Positions 33,891 to 43,700 of a stretch of 64,000 bases of DNA are shown piece by piece. Location: positions 1,054,001 to 1,118,000 of the forward strand of contig JACRHT010000012.1 in NCBI GenBank assembly GCA_016217545.1. Reading direction: 5' to 3'. The DNA is from Opitutia bacterium (GTDB lineage Bacteria > Verrucomicrobiota > Verrucomicrobiia > Opitutales > Opitutaceae). The position numbers and the translations under genes are program-made. Position 1 is the stretch's first letter. Each line of letters opens with the position of its first letter. The notes beneath the pieces were generated by a model. It worked only from the letters and a program-made list of their open reading frames with translations, searched no databases and had not been told where the DNA came from.

Positions 33891-34796
33891 TCAGAGCCGC
33901 TCGATGACGCGGCACGCCTCGGCGGCGATGAGTTCGGCGAGCGGCTGGGCATGCGGGACCGTCTCGGCGTGCGCGACGTGCAGTTCGAGCCGGACGCCCG
34001 GAGGCTTGAGCTTGATGAAGACGACGCCGGGGTGCGGCGCGGTCATCGCGAAATTGCCGGCGATGCCCAGCGCCTGTCGTTGGATGCCGGCGGTGATCGC
34101 CTCGGGGATGTTGCGGCCGATGGGCAGGAGCTTCGGCACGAAACCGGCGGCGCGGCACGCGTCGACGAATGCGCGGTCGCGTCCCGGCGCCGAGTCCTCG
34201 GTGAGCGTCACGATCTCCTCGTCGCGCAACTCCTCGAGGGCGAGCTGCCGTTTTTTCGCGAGGCGGTGGTTGATCGGTGCGAGCACGGCGGCGGGGAAGC
34301 TGCTGGCGACGCTGATCGCGATGCCGGAAAGGCGCGGATACTCGCCCGGCCCGAGCAGGGCGACGTCGATCCGGCCCTCGCGCAAATCGCCGAGCAGTTC
34401 GCCGCAGCTGCGGTCGGTGACGGCGTAGCTCAACCCTGGCACGCGGCGCGCCAGCTTGTCCATGGCGGGAGCGAGGATCTTGGCCCACGTGTCCATCGTC
34501 GCGTAGTAGCCGACGCGCAGCAGCGGCGGGCCGCTTTTCTCATCGCCGCGGACGGCGCGCAGCGTCTCGTCGAGCGCCACGACGATCTTCGCGCCGCGCG
34601 CGCGCAATTCCTCGCCGGCCGCGGTGAGGCGCAGGCCCTTGGGATGGCGCACGAAGAGCGGCTGGCCGATCTCGGCCTCGAGATCCTGGATCTGGCGGCT
34701 GAGCGCCGGTTGCGTCACGCGCAGCTGTCGCGAGGCGGCGGAGATGCTCAGGGTCTCGGCGGCAGCGAGGAAAGTTTTGAGGTGACGCAGCTCCAT
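33891..34796 (-). CDS. LysR-family transcriptional regulator (array gene 2)
   Basis: 301 residues from ATG (MELRHLKTFLAAAETLSISA). The HTH segment through FVRHP is identical to that of gene 3 except for one Ile/Val change, while the effector domains differ much more. The effector domain contains AVLAPINHRLAKKRQLALEE and FIKLKPPGVRLELHVAHAET. A start nine codons upstream would overlap gene 3 and is less likely. Genes 2 and 3 are 10 bp apart, so they share a transcript. Confidence 0.9.
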   Translation of the reverse strand: MELRHLKTFLAAAETLSISAASRQLRVTQPALSRQIQDLEAEIGQPLFVRHPKGLRLTAAGEELRARGAKIVVALDETLRAVRGDEKSGPPLLRVGYYATMDTWAKILAPAMDKLARRVPGLSYAVTDRSCGELLGDLREGRIDVALLGPGEYPRLSGIAISVASSFPAAVLAPINHRLAKKRQLALEELRDEEIVTLTEDSAPGRDRAFVDACRAAGFVPKLLPIGRNIPEAITAGIQRQALGIAGNFAMTAPHPGVVFIKLKPPGVRLELHVAHAETVPHAQPLAELIAAEACRVIERL

Positions 34797-34806
34797 GGGA
34801 CGGACT

Positions 34807-35709
34807 TCAGGGGGCTCTTGCAACCCGCGCCGCCTCGGCGACGATCTGCTCGCGCAGTTTGCCGGCCGCCGCGATCGCGTCGGTCGAAGCGACGAACAAC
34901 GGGAATGTGACGCTGGGGGGCCGGATCGGCACGAACACCACTCCGGGGATGAAGCTCTTCAAGCCCAGGCTGGCCGCGATGCCCAAAGCGCCGCGCTGGC
35001 GGCCAATGACGAGAGCGTCGAGGAGGCTGTCGCCGACGCGATGGATGCGCGGCTCGAAGCCGGCCTCGCGACAGCGCTGTCGAAAGGACAGGTCTCGCCC
35101 TGGAAACGACTCCTCGGAGAAGCCGATCACTTCTTGATCGCGAAAGTCCTCGATCTCGAGTTGCCGTCTTTTCGCCAGCGGATGGTCCACCGCCACGACG
35201 GCGGAGACCGGGAGATGAACCGCCAGTTCGCAAGTGACGCCGACGATGTTCGGGTGGGTGCCGGCCACGAACATCCCGACGTCGATGTCGCCGGCGCGCA
35301 ATCCGGCGATGATCTTGCCGGGGACGAGTTCCTGCACGGTCGAGGTGAGTCCGGTCTCGCGCGCCTGTAGTCGAGTGACGGCGGGCGCCATGAAGCGGGT
35401 CCACATGTGGAGCGTGGGCGAGTAGGCCAGCCGCAGGTGCGCGGCGGCTGGCGGGTCGGCGCGCACGGCGCGCAACGCGTCGTCGTGGGCGGCGATGACC
35501 CGGGCACCGCGATCCCGCAGCTCGACGCCGGCGGGTGTGAGCTTGAGTCCACCGGGATGGCGCACGAAGAGCGGCTGGCCGACCTCGGCCTCGAGATCCT
35601 GGATCTGGCGGCTGAGCGCCGGTTGGGTCACGCGCAGCTGTCGCGAAGCGGCTGAGATGCTCAGGGTCTCGGCGGCGGCGAGGAAAGTTTTGAGGTGACG
35701 CAGCTCCAC
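34807..35709 (-). CDS. LysR-family transcriptional regulator (array gene 3)
   Basis: 300 residues from a GTG start (MELRHLKTFLAAAETLSISA). It is near-identical to gene 2 in the DNA-binding domain and diverges in the effector domain (SAVVAVDHPLAKRRQLEIED, FVPIRPPSVTFPLFVA). It is the first gene of the three-gene run; the 214-bp spacer upstream carries the motif at 35839-35868. An in-frame upstream extension is Arg/Pro-rich and not credible. Confidence 0.9.
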   Translation of the reverse strand: MELRHLKTFLAAAETLSISAASRQLRVTQPALSRQIQDLEAEVGQPLFVRHPGGLKLTPAGVELRDRGARVIAAHDDALRAVRADPPAAAHLRLAYSPTLHMWTRFMAPAVTRLQARETGLTSTVQELVPGKIIAGLRAGDIDVGMFVAGTHPNIVGVTCELAVHLPVSAVVAVDHPLAKRRQLEIEDFRDQEVIGFSEESFPGRDLSFRQRCREAGFEPRIHRVGDSLLDALVIGRQRGALGIAASLGLKSFIPGVVFVPIRPPSVTFPLFVASTDAIAAAGKLREQIVAEAARVARAP

Positions 35710-35838
35710 GGCGCGACGAAGCGGTCGTTCAGAGGTGCGGTGCGATTGCCGGGGACGATGAGGAGGGCGGGGGCGGTTGGACGGACGGAGCAATCATGGG
35801 GGCGATGGGCCCCACGTTACCAAAGGGGGGCGGCGGGC

Positions 35839-35868
35839 GCTAATACCATGTCGTTGGGGAGTCCATGC
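35839..35868 (-). promoter_or_regulatory. conserved 30-bp motif upstream of the three-gene LysR run
   Basis: Plus-strand GCTAATACCATGTCGTTGGG followed by GAGTCCATGC, matching the motif at 32739-32768 at 20 of 30 bases. It lies 130 bp upstream of the start codon of LysR gene 3, nearly the same distance as at the lyase gene. Confidence 0.45.
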
Positions 35869-35923
35869 CGGTTCGTTATCGCCCGCGCGTCTAGGGCATG
35901 GCTCGGCCTTCGCGCCGGCCGAC

Positions 35924-36841
35924 TTACTTCGCGCGGAACGTGTCGCGCGCGGCCTGTTGGGCGTGGCCGGCGAGGATGCGCACGAGATCGCGCGCCGCCG
36001 CCGAGGCGCGCGCCGCGTGCGCCGTGTAGAGGGACACCGGCACACCGGGCGGCTTCAAGGGCAGGAAGACGACGCCGGGATGCGATACGGCGCGCACGAA
36101 CGCGCTGAGGATCGCCACGCCACGCCGCTTGCGCACCGCGACGCACAGCTCCGGGAAGATCGACGCGACGTGCGACACGCGCGGCGTGATGCCCTCCGCG
36201 CGGCACGCCTCGAGGAAGGGCCGGTATTTACCCGGCGCATCCTGATGCTTGAAGCCGATGATCTCCTCGTCGCGCAAATCGGCGAGCGAGACTGCGCGCC
36301 GGCTCGCGAGCGGATGCTCCGGCGCGACGACGGCGAGGGAGGGAATGGTGCACGCGATTTCCGTGACCACGCCGGGCAGGGCGCGGTAGTCGCCTTCGCC
36401 GAGGAGCGCCACGTCGAGTTGTCCGGCCTGCAAATCCGCCGCGAGGTGCACGGAGGATTCCTCCACCATGTTCAAGGTCACCGCCGGATGGAGCCGGCCA
36501 AACTCCTCGATCGCCGGGGCGAGGATGTTTTCCCACACGCTGATGCCGTAGTAGCCGAAGCGCACGACGGTGCCCTCCTTCGAGCCGGCGCCTCGCGCGT
36601 GTTGGAGCGCGGTTTCGGCGGCGTCGACGGCTTTCAGCCCGTAGTCGCGCAACGTCATGCCGGTGGCTGTGAGTCGCAGGCCGGAGCGATGGCGCACGAA
36701 CAGCGGGTGACCGACCTGATGCTCCAGCAGATGGATGTGCCGGCTCAGCGCGGGCTGGCTCACATGGAGACGCCGCGCGGCGGCGGAGATGTTGAGGGTC
36801 TCCGCGACGACGAGGAAGGTCTTGAGGTGGCGCAATTCCAT
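35924..36841 (-). CDS. LysR-family transcriptional regulator (array gene 4)
   Basis: 305 residues from ATG (MELRHLKTFLVVAETLNISA). The HTH (ARRLHVSQPALSRHIHLLEH, VGHPLFVRHRSGLRLT) is the most diverged of the four. The effector domain has PSLAVVAPEHPLASRR and VVFLPLKPPGVPVSLY. It is separated from gene 3 by a 214-bp spacer and so is probably an independent unit or the oldest copy. Effector unknown. Confidence 0.9.
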   Translation of the reverse strand: MELRHLKTFLVVAETLNISAAARRLHVSQPALSRHIHLLEHQVGHPLFVRHRSGLRLTATGMTLRDYGLKAVDAAETALQHARGAGSKEGTVVRFGYYGISVWENILAPAIEEFGRLHPAVTLNMVEESSVHLAADLQAGQLDVALLGEGDYRALPGVVTEIACTIPSLAVVAPEHPLASRRAVSLADLRDEEIIGFKHQDAPGKYRPFLEACRAEGITPRVSHVASIFPELCVAVRKRRGVAILSAFVRAVSHPGVVFLPLKPPGVPVSLYTAHAARASAAARDLVRILAGHAQQAARDTFRAK

Positions 36842-37010
36842 CGGTGACGAGGGAGCCGGAGCGCACGGGGCGGGCGCGCGGCATGGCGGAGAAACGCTCT
36901 CCGCAGGCGATTGACAAGCAAATCGTCGGGCGAGAGGGCCAGCGATTTTCTTCGCCTTTCGGCCACCCTGGCCGTTTCGGCGTCGGCGCGGGCGGCGCCG
37001 CGCGGCCGTC

Positions 37011-37988
37011 TCAGAGGATGCGATCCAGCAGCGGCAGGCCGCTGACGAAGCGCTGAAGGTTGCCCGTGAAATGCCGCACGAGGCTCTCGTCCTGCTCGCG
37101 ATGTCCGCCGGCGAGGTGCGGCGTGATGTGGCAGTTCGGCTCCGCCCAGAGCGCGTGCTCCGGCGGCAGCGGCTCGGGATCGAGCGCGTCGAGGAACGCC
37201 CCGCGCAGCTGGCCGCTGCGCAGCGCGGATTGCAGCGCGACTTGATCGACGGTGCAGCCGCGACCGACGTTGTAGAAATAGGCGCCGCGTCGGACTTGGG
37301 CGAAAAACACGGCGTCGCAGAAGCGTCGCGTGCCGGGCGTGTCGGGCAGGCAGTTCACGACGTGGTCGGCGAGGCCGAGCACGGTGCCCACTTCGGATTC
37401 GCGGACCATTTCGATGCCCTCGTCACCGCGTGGCTGGCGGCGGACGCCGATGACGCGGCAACGGAACGGCGTGAGCAGGTCGTGGAGGCGCTGGCCGATG
37501 GTGCCGTAGCCGAGGATGACGACGGTTTTGCCCTGTAGCGTCTCGATGGAGTAGCGGCCCTCGGTGTAGTTCCATTCGCGCGCGGCGTGCTTGTTCGCGA
37601 TGTAGCGCGGCAGTTCGCGGGTGAAGGTCATCATCATCGCCAGCGCGTGCTCGGCGCAGGGATTGGCGAACACGCTGGAGGCGTTCGTGACGATCGTGCC
37701 GCGGGTGCGCATGGCGGTGCGGAAATCGTCGCGATCGTAGCGTGTGTAACCCGCGGTGGAGAGCGCGACCCAGCGCAATTTCGGCGCGCGCAGGATGTCG
37801 TCCGGCGACGGCTGTCCGTAGGCGACGTCGGCGTCGAGGAGCGTCGGATCGGGCTCGCCGGGAGTGAGGACCGATCGGGACGATTTTTCCGATTGGATGA
37901 CGCGACAGCCCAGCCGGGCGAGGCTGTCGTAGAAAAGTTCACGTGCACCAGGACGGAGCTCGTGGTTGGCCCAAACCGTGAGACTCAT
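37011..37988 (-). CDS. D-2-hydroxyacid dehydrogenase family protein
   Basis: 325 residues from MSLTVWANHELRPGA. NAD-binding Rossmann motif VVILGYGTIGQRLHDLL in the middle; catalytic Arg in YNVGRGCTVDQ, Glu in the ALDPEPLPPEHALW segment and catalytic His in CHITPHLAGGH. It fits the phosphoglycerate/glyoxylate-reductase-like group that interconverts 2-oxo and D-2-hydroxy acids. The start leaves a normal length; a Met 18 codons upstream is in frame. It stands alone downstream of LysR gene 4. Confidence 0.9.
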   Translation of the reverse strand: MSLTVWANHELRPGARELFYDSLARLGCRVIQSEKSSRSVLTPGEPDPTLLDADVAYGQPSPDDILRAPKLRWVALSTAGYTRYDRDDFRTAMRTRGTIVTNASSVFANPCAEHALAMMMTFTRELPRYIANKHAAREWNYTEGRYSIETLQGKTVVILGYGTIGQRLHDLLTPFRCRVIGVRRQPRGDEGIEMVRESEVGTVLGLADHVVNCLPDTPGTRRFCDAVFFAQVRRGAYFYNVGRGCTVDQVALQSALRSGQLRGAFLDALDPEPLPPEHALWAEPNCHITPHLAGGHREQDESLVRHFTGNLQRFVSGLPLLDRIL

Positions 37989-38174
37989 GAAAAACGGAGA
38001 AAGATAACGCGGCATTGCGGCGATGCGACGCACGAGCGGCAAGCGCGAAGCGTGCGTCTAGGTAATCCAGCCCATGTGGGGTTTTGGTCGCGAATTTCGC
38101 GGCCTTCGTCCCGCGATTCGCAGGTGCCGCCTTTGCGTTTTCGCGCCGTCCATCCGCTGCGGACGCAGGGTGTG

Positions 38175-38366
38175 TCAGTGATGGCCGCCGCAATCGCAAT
38201 GACCGCAGTCGTGGCTCCCGGCGTCGTGTGATGAATGATGGCTGCACGAGTCCGATTGGGAGTGATGATGCCCGCTGTCGCCGCCGGTGTCGGGTGGCTG
38301 GCTTGGGCGCGACGTCCGAATCGGGTCGTCTCGATCGAATACGAGATCACAGCAAGACGGCCGCAC
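38175..38366 (-). CDS. putative small His/Cys-rich metal-binding protein or remnant
   Basis: A 63-residue frame from a GTG. The last 38 residues hold about ten His and four Cys (SGHHHSQSDSCSHHSSHD, then SHDCGHCDCGGHH to the stop), the composition of a metal-binding tail. No ribosome binding site precedes the GTG and an in-frame stop lies just upstream, so it may be the surviving 3' end of a decayed gene. It has no partner genes beside it. Confidence 0.35.
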   Translation of the reverse strand: MRPSCCDLVFDRDDPIRTSRPSQPPDTGGDSGHHHSQSDSCSHHSSHDAGSHDCGHCDCGGHH

Positions 38367-38445
38367 AGATGAGAAGGGTCAGGGGATGAACAGAGAGAGG
38401 GCGGCCCGCACTTTCTGGTTAGCGGCGGCGGCAAGTTGTCGGCCA

Positions 38446-38478
38446 GAAAGAAAAAGCCCGCGACCGGTGTCGCGGGCT
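38446..38478 (-). terminator. rho-independent terminator of the M13 peptidase gene
   Basis: Perfect 10-bp stem AGCCCGCGAC/GTCGCGGGCT with loop CGGT (plus-strand reading), followed on the minus strand by TTTTTCTTTC. It begins 33 bp after the peptidase stop codon. Confidence 0.9.
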
Positions 38479-38510
38479 CGGAAAGGAACGAACTTTGGAG
38501 ACGGGTGCGC

Positions 38511-40541
38511 TTACCAGATCTTGGTGCGCAGCTCGGGCTTCATCCACATCGGGTCGCCCTCCTTGATGCCGAAGGTGTCGTAGAATTCCTGGAGGTTCAC
38601 GAGCGGGCCGTAGGAGCGGAATTCGCCGGGCGAGTGCGGGTCGGCTTGCAGGTAGAACTTCATGCGGTCGTCGCGGGTCTTCGTCTTCCAGACCTGCGCC
38701 CACGAGAGGAAGAAGCGCTGCTCGGGCGTGAGGCCGTCGATCAGTTTGCGCTCCTTGCCGACGAGCGAGCGCTCGAGCGCCTCGTAGGCGATGGAGACGC
38801 CGGCGAGGTCGGCGATGTTTTCGCCGAGGGTGAGCTGGCCGTTGACCTTCAGGCCGGGGAGCGCCTCGTAGGCGCCGAATTGGTTCACGAGCTTGTCGGA
38901 GCGGGCCTTGAATTCGGCGGCGTCCTTCTCGGTCCACCAATCCTTCAGATTGCCCGAGGCGTCGTAGAGGCGGCCCTGGTCGTCGAAGCCGTGCGTGATC
39001 TCGTGGCCGATGACGGCGCAGATCGCACCGAAGTTGACGGCGTCGTCCATCTCCGCGTCGAAATACGGCGGCTGGAGAATGCCGGCGAGGAACACGAGTT
39101 GGTTGGCGGAGGGCTGGTTGTAGGCGTTGACCTGGTGCGGCGAGGCGAGGAATTCGTCGCGGTCGAACGGCTGGCCGAACTTCGCGAGCTGGCGCTTCAC
39201 TTCAAAGAAGGACGCGGCGCGGATGTTGCCGTAGAAGTCGTCGCGCGCGATCGAGAGGCCGGAGTAGTCGCGCCACTTGGGCGGCGCTCCGACCATGACG
39301 CGATACGAGGCGAGTTTCTCGAGCGCCTTCGTCTTGGTGGCATCGGCCATCCAATCGAGCTTCTGGATGCGGTCGCGGAGGACGTCCTTCATGATCGCGA
39401 TCATGCCGTCGAGGCGGGCCTTCACGGCGGGCGGGAAATATTTCGCGACGTAGAGTTCGGAGATGGCGTAGCCGACCTGGGCGTCCATGCGCTTGGCGAC
39501 GCGCTGCCAGCGCGGTTCCTGTTGCGGCGTGCCGTTGAGCGTCTTGCCGAAGAAGCGGAAGCTCTCGTCCTCGAATGCCGAGGAGAGGAACGGCGCGGAA
39601 TCCTTCAGGGCGTGGTAGCGCAGGTAGACCTTCCAGTCCGCGAGGCGCGGCTCGAGCATCGTGCCGAGCGTCGCGAAGAACTTCGGCTGCATGACGATGA
39701 TCTGCTGCTCGCTGGCGGGGATCATCGCGAGAGACATGTAGCGTTCGAGCGGGAAGCCCGGCATGGCGGCCGCGGCTTCGACGCGGGTCATCATGTTGTA
39801 GTTCGCGAGCGGATCGCGCAGCTCGGTTTGCGATTTGGAAACTTCGGCGAGCGCCTTCTCGAGGGCGAAGACGGTGGCGGCGTCGGCCTTGGCGGCTTCG
39901 GGCGTGGCGCCGGCGAGTTCGAACATCTTCGCGATGTGCACGACGAATTCGTCGCGGAACTTCGCATACTTCTCGTCGAAATAGTAGTCGCGCGTCGGCA
40001 GGCTGAGGCCGCCCTGCGCGAGGTAGAACCGGATCTTCGAGTTGTCCTTGAAGTCGGCGTAGATGAACGCGCCGAAGAGCGGTCCGCCGATGTGGTTCTG
40101 CGCGTCGGCCACGGCGACGATGAGGTCGTCGACGGACTTGATCGCAGCGATCTGGTCGAGCGTGGGCTGGAGCGGCTTGATTCCGGCGGCGTTGATCGCG
40201 TCGGTGTTCATGGCCGAGGCGTAGAAGTCGCCGACCTTTTGCTGAATCGAGCCCGGAGCGCCGGACTTTTCCGCGGCCTCCTCGAGGATGCTGCGGACGC
40301 GGGCCCAGTTGTTTTCGCCGAGCATGTCGCCGGAGCCCCAGCGGGCCTTGTCGGCGGGGATGGCGGTGCGGGTGCCCCAACCGCCCCAGGCGTATTTGGC
40401 GAAGTCGACGCCGGGCGACACGGAGCGGTCCATGTGTTCGACGGAGAACTTGAGATCTTGGGCCGGCACGACGGCGGCGGATGCGGCGGCGGCGCTCAGC
40501 GTCGCGGCCAGGGCGACGAGGATGAGACGGGGTGATTTCAT
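38511..40541 (-). CDS. M13-family zinc metallopeptidase (neprilysin/PepO-like), exported
   Basis: 676 residues with a signal peptide (MKSPRLILVALAATLSAAAASA). The zinc site is complete: H513-E-I-T-H517 in VIGHEITHGFDDQG and the third ligand Glu in LGENIADLAGV, about 60 residues later. The substrate-contact motif NAYNQPSANQLVFLAGILQP and the C-terminal IW ending are typical of the family, which cuts short peptides. It is an oligopeptidase of the periplasm or cell surface. The frame continues upstream for over 600 codons antisense to the kinase gene; the Met before the signal peptide is the true start. It is divergent from the propeller hybrid kinase. Confidence 0.95.
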   Translation of the reverse strand: MKSPRLILVALAATLSAAAASAAVVPAQDLKFSVEHMDRSVSPGVDFAKYAWGGWGTRTAIPADKARWGSGDMLGENNWARVRSILEEAAEKSGAPGSIQQKVGDFYASAMNTDAINAAGIKPLQPTLDQIAAIKSVDDLIVAVADAQNHIGGPLFGAFIYADFKDNSKIRFYLAQGGLSLPTRDYYFDEKYAKFRDEFVVHIAKMFELAGATPEAAKADAATVFALEKALAEVSKSQTELRDPLANYNMMTRVEAAAAMPGFPLERYMSLAMIPASEQQIIVMQPKFFATLGTMLEPRLADWKVYLRYHALKDSAPFLSSAFEDESFRFFGKTLNGTPQQEPRWQRVAKRMDAQVGYAISELYVAKYFPPAVKARLDGMIAIMKDVLRDRIQKLDWMADATKTKALEKLASYRVMVGAPPKWRDYSGLSIARDDFYGNIRAASFFEVKRQLAKFGQPFDRDEFLASPHQVNAYNQPSANQLVFLAGILQPPYFDAEMDDAVNFGAICAVIGHEITHGFDDQGRLYDASGNLKDWWTEKDAAEFKARSDKLVNQFGAYEALPGLKVNGQLTLGENIADLAGVSIAYEALERSLVGKERKLIDGLTPEQRFFLSWAQVWKTKTRDDRMKFYLQADPHSPGEFRSYGPLVNLQEFYDTFGIKEGDPMWMKPELRTKIW

Positions 40542-40653
40542 GAAGCTCGGACGTTGAGGGTCCGCCGGATGTCCGGCAATGCCACACTGACCAGTGGGGA
40601 ATACCGCGCGACGAACGCGTATTTTCGCAGGGCGGGTGGCGGGGCGGTGGGCC

Positions 40654-40672
40654 TGCGTAGTTATGCGTAGTT
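40654..40672. promoter_or_regulatory. TGCGTAGTT direct repeat upstream of the propeller kinase
   Basis: TGCGTAGTT-A-TGCGTAGTT, two identical 9-mers with a 10-bp period, so on the same face of the helix, 53-71 bp before the kinase start. Candidate binding site for a response regulator, perhaps the LuxR-type one coded two genes on. Confidence 0.45.
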
Positions 40673-40690
40673 GTCTGCGCGTCGGTGCGT

Positions 40691-40707
40691 TGACCGCTTC
40701 GCGGTCA
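40691..40707. promoter_or_regulatory. palindrome in the kinase leader
   Basis: TGACCGC-TTC-GCGGTCA, a perfect 7-bp inverted repeat 18 bp before the kinase ATG. It may form an mRNA hairpin near the start or be a short REP relative. Confidence 0.3.
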
Positions 40708-40724
40708 CCGACCACTCTGCGGGC

Positions 40725-43700
40725 ATGGTGTCCCCAACCCGTGCGATTCGCTTTCCTTTCACCCGGCGGGGTGCGGCGACATTGGTCGCCGGGTGGGCGT
40801 TGGGTTGCGCGGCCTTTCTGACCACAGCGGCGCGTGCCGAGGCTACGGATCCGGGATTCTTTCATTCCGAGGCGGGCCGGTTGTTCGTGCGCCGGTTTTC
40901 CGCCGACGAATACGGGACCAACCCGCAGGTTTGGACGATGATCCAGCGCTCCGACGGCGTTCGGTATTTCGGGTGCTACGGCGGCATCGCGGAATTCGAC
41001 GGATCCACTTGGCAGGCGCTGCCCTCGGCGCTCGGTTCGTTTCGCGGCTTTGCGCAAACCCCGGATGAGCGGGTCTATTTCACGGCCACGAGCGACGTCG
41101 GGTGGATCGATCACGCGCCCGATGGCTCGCTGCGCCTGCAATCGATCCTCGCCGCGCTTCCGCCCGAGGCCCTGCCGGCCGGGCCGTTTGCCGAGCTGGC
41201 GGTTTACGAGGGTAAGCTCCACCTCTCGACCACGAAGGGAGTGGTCCGCTGGAATGGCCAGACGGTCGATCGTTTCTGGCCGCTGCCTGGCACGCGCACG
41301 GCCCGGATCAGTCTGAGCGGAGGACGGCTTTTTTTCCGGCGCATGGGCACCACGGAAATCCTCGAGCTCCGCGGCGACGAATGGATCAAGGTGGTCGACG
41401 AGCCCGAACTCAAAGGCAAGAGCGTGCAATTCATCGTCCCGGCTGCCGATGGCGCTCCGGTCATCGGCGTCGAGCCGGGCGGGCTGTTCCGCGCCAATCC
41501 TGCGGGCCGACTTGTGGGTTGGTCGACGCCAGCCGATGCGATTCTGAACGGGGCGCAACTCTACTCGGCGGCGGCACTGCGGGACGGCACGGTGGCGGTT
41601 GGCACGTTCAGCGACGGTCTCGTGCTGGTTTCTCCCGACGGCCGCCAAGCTCGGCAAGTCACTCTGCGCGACGGTCTGCCGAGCAATGTCATCCAAGGCA
41701 TTGGCACGGATCGCGACGGGCGGGTGTGGCTCGGCACCTACAACGGCATCGCCACGTTCGAGTGGCCGCCGGTCTTCACGGTTTTCGATCAGCGGGATGG
41801 CGTCGATGCCGCGATGATCCGCTCGATGTGCCGCTATGATGGGCGCATTTTCATCGGCGGCCTCGGTGGCGTGGCGCTGATCGAACCGCGCGCGACGGAG
41901 CAACTCGACGCGGCGCACGTCGTTCGTTCGGCGGCCTTGGAGTCCGTGAACTCCGCTCCGGTGGAACACGCCAGTGGCACGGTCCATGGCGGCCCCGGGG
42001 GATTGAAGACGCTGCGCGACGGAAAACCCGAGGTGCTGCTCCCGCTCGAGGACAACCTCATCTTTCTCGAGCCCACGCCGGAGAATCCCGACCGTCTGCT
42101 TTTTGCCGGGCAAAAGGGCGTCGGCAGTATGCTCTACCGAAACGGTCACTGGCAGCTCGAAGGCTACGCGGCCGGCTACGGCCAGGTCTCGATCATCGTC
42201 CGGCAGGCCACCGACGGATCCGTCTGGGCGCGCACCGCGGCTGGCGACGGCTACCGGATCAAGGTCCCCCGGCTCGCCACCGGCGCCCCCGATTGGTCGC
42301 GTGCGGAGGTCACGCCTTTTTCGGCGATCCCTGGCTGGCTGACGGAAAAGAGCGTCGAATGGACATTGGTGAACACCCCGGCCGGTCTCGCTGCGATGAC
42401 TCAGACCGGCATTCTGGTCTACGATCCGCGCGTGGGACGCTTCGAGCCCGACCAACGTTTCGATCGAAGCGGGCGTCCTGCGGGCGCGTTGTTCACGCTG
42501 CTCGACGAACCAAAGGCGATCTGGGGTGTTGTCTTCCCGAACGGACGCCGGCCCGGAGGGCGAAACGCAATGGGGCGTTTCGTATTCGAGGCCGATGGCG
42601 CGGCGCGCTGGATTCCGCTGCGCGAGGACATCGGACTAACGCTCGGGGCGCTGGCGGCGCACGACGTGAATGCCGATGCCACGGCGCCGGGCATTTACTG
42701 GCTTCGCGGCCTCAACAGCGTCATGCGGCTCGACCTCGCGCGGCTCGCCGCGCCGCCACCGCCGCACGCACCGCTGTTGCGCAGCATTCGGCGCGACGAC
42801 CAGCCGCTGCCGTTGCCGGATCGGTCCGCCGCATTGCGCCTGCCTTGGGCACGCAGCGCCTTGACGTTCCAAGTCGCCGCACCGCTGTCCGGTCTCGGCG
42901 ATGTGCGTTGCGAAAGCCGGCTCGCCGGCTGGAACGAGGAGTGGAGCACGCCGACTGCGCGGCTGACCACCACCTACACTGGTCTGGTCCCCGGGGAATA
43001 CGTTTTTGAAGTCCGGGAGCGCGACGCCCAGGGCAGGGTGGGACCGATCACGCGTGTGGCATTCACGCTCCTGCCCCCATGGTGGCGGACACCGCTGGCC
43101 TATGCGCTCTACTTCGTCGCGCTCGTCGCCGGCATCGCGGCTTTCGTGCGCTGGCGACTCGCCGCGTCGCGGCGCGAACAGGCGCGGCTCGAGCGCATCG
43201 TGCAGGAACGCACGCGCGAACTCGCCGCCGCGCGCGACGAGGCCGAGGCCGCCAGCCGCGCCAAGAGCACGTTCCTCGCGCACATGAGCCACGAGCTGCG
43301 CACTCCTCTCAACGGCATCATCGGCTACGCGCAGGTGCTGCTCAAAGACGGCACCGTCGCCGGGCGCCAGCGCGAACGCGTGAACATCGTCCACGCGAGC
43401 GGCCTGCACCTGCTCCGCATGATCAACGAGGTGCTCGATTTCTCGAAGATCGAGGCGGGCAAGATCGAGCGGCACGACGCGCCGTTCCACTTCGGCCAGC
43501 TCCTGCGCGAACTCGCCGTCGCCCACGAAGCCGCCGCGCAGGGGCGCGGCCTTGTCTTCGCGCTCGAGACGCCGTCCGACCTGCCAAGCCACGTGAGTGG
43601 CGACGCGCAGAAGCTCCGCCAGATTCTCGACAACCTGCTCTCCAACGCCGTGAAGTTCACGCCGCAGGGCCGCGTCACGCTCCGCGTCGCGCGCGACGGT

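Larger units (their letters stand above)
37989..38510. other. 522-bp spacer holding a His/Cys-rich ORF and a terminator
   Basis: Between the dehydrogenase start and the metallopeptidase stop. Apart from the small His/Cys-rich minus-strand frame at 38175-38366 and the terminator at 38446-38478, I see no supported feature. Several overlapping frames are open here, as expected in GC-rich DNA. Confidence 0.5.

Noticed and set aside
40542-42455. N-terminal extension of the M13 peptidase frame by about 640 codons
   Set aside because: It is antisense to the propeller kinase and precedes a clear signal peptide, so the peptidase starts at 40541.
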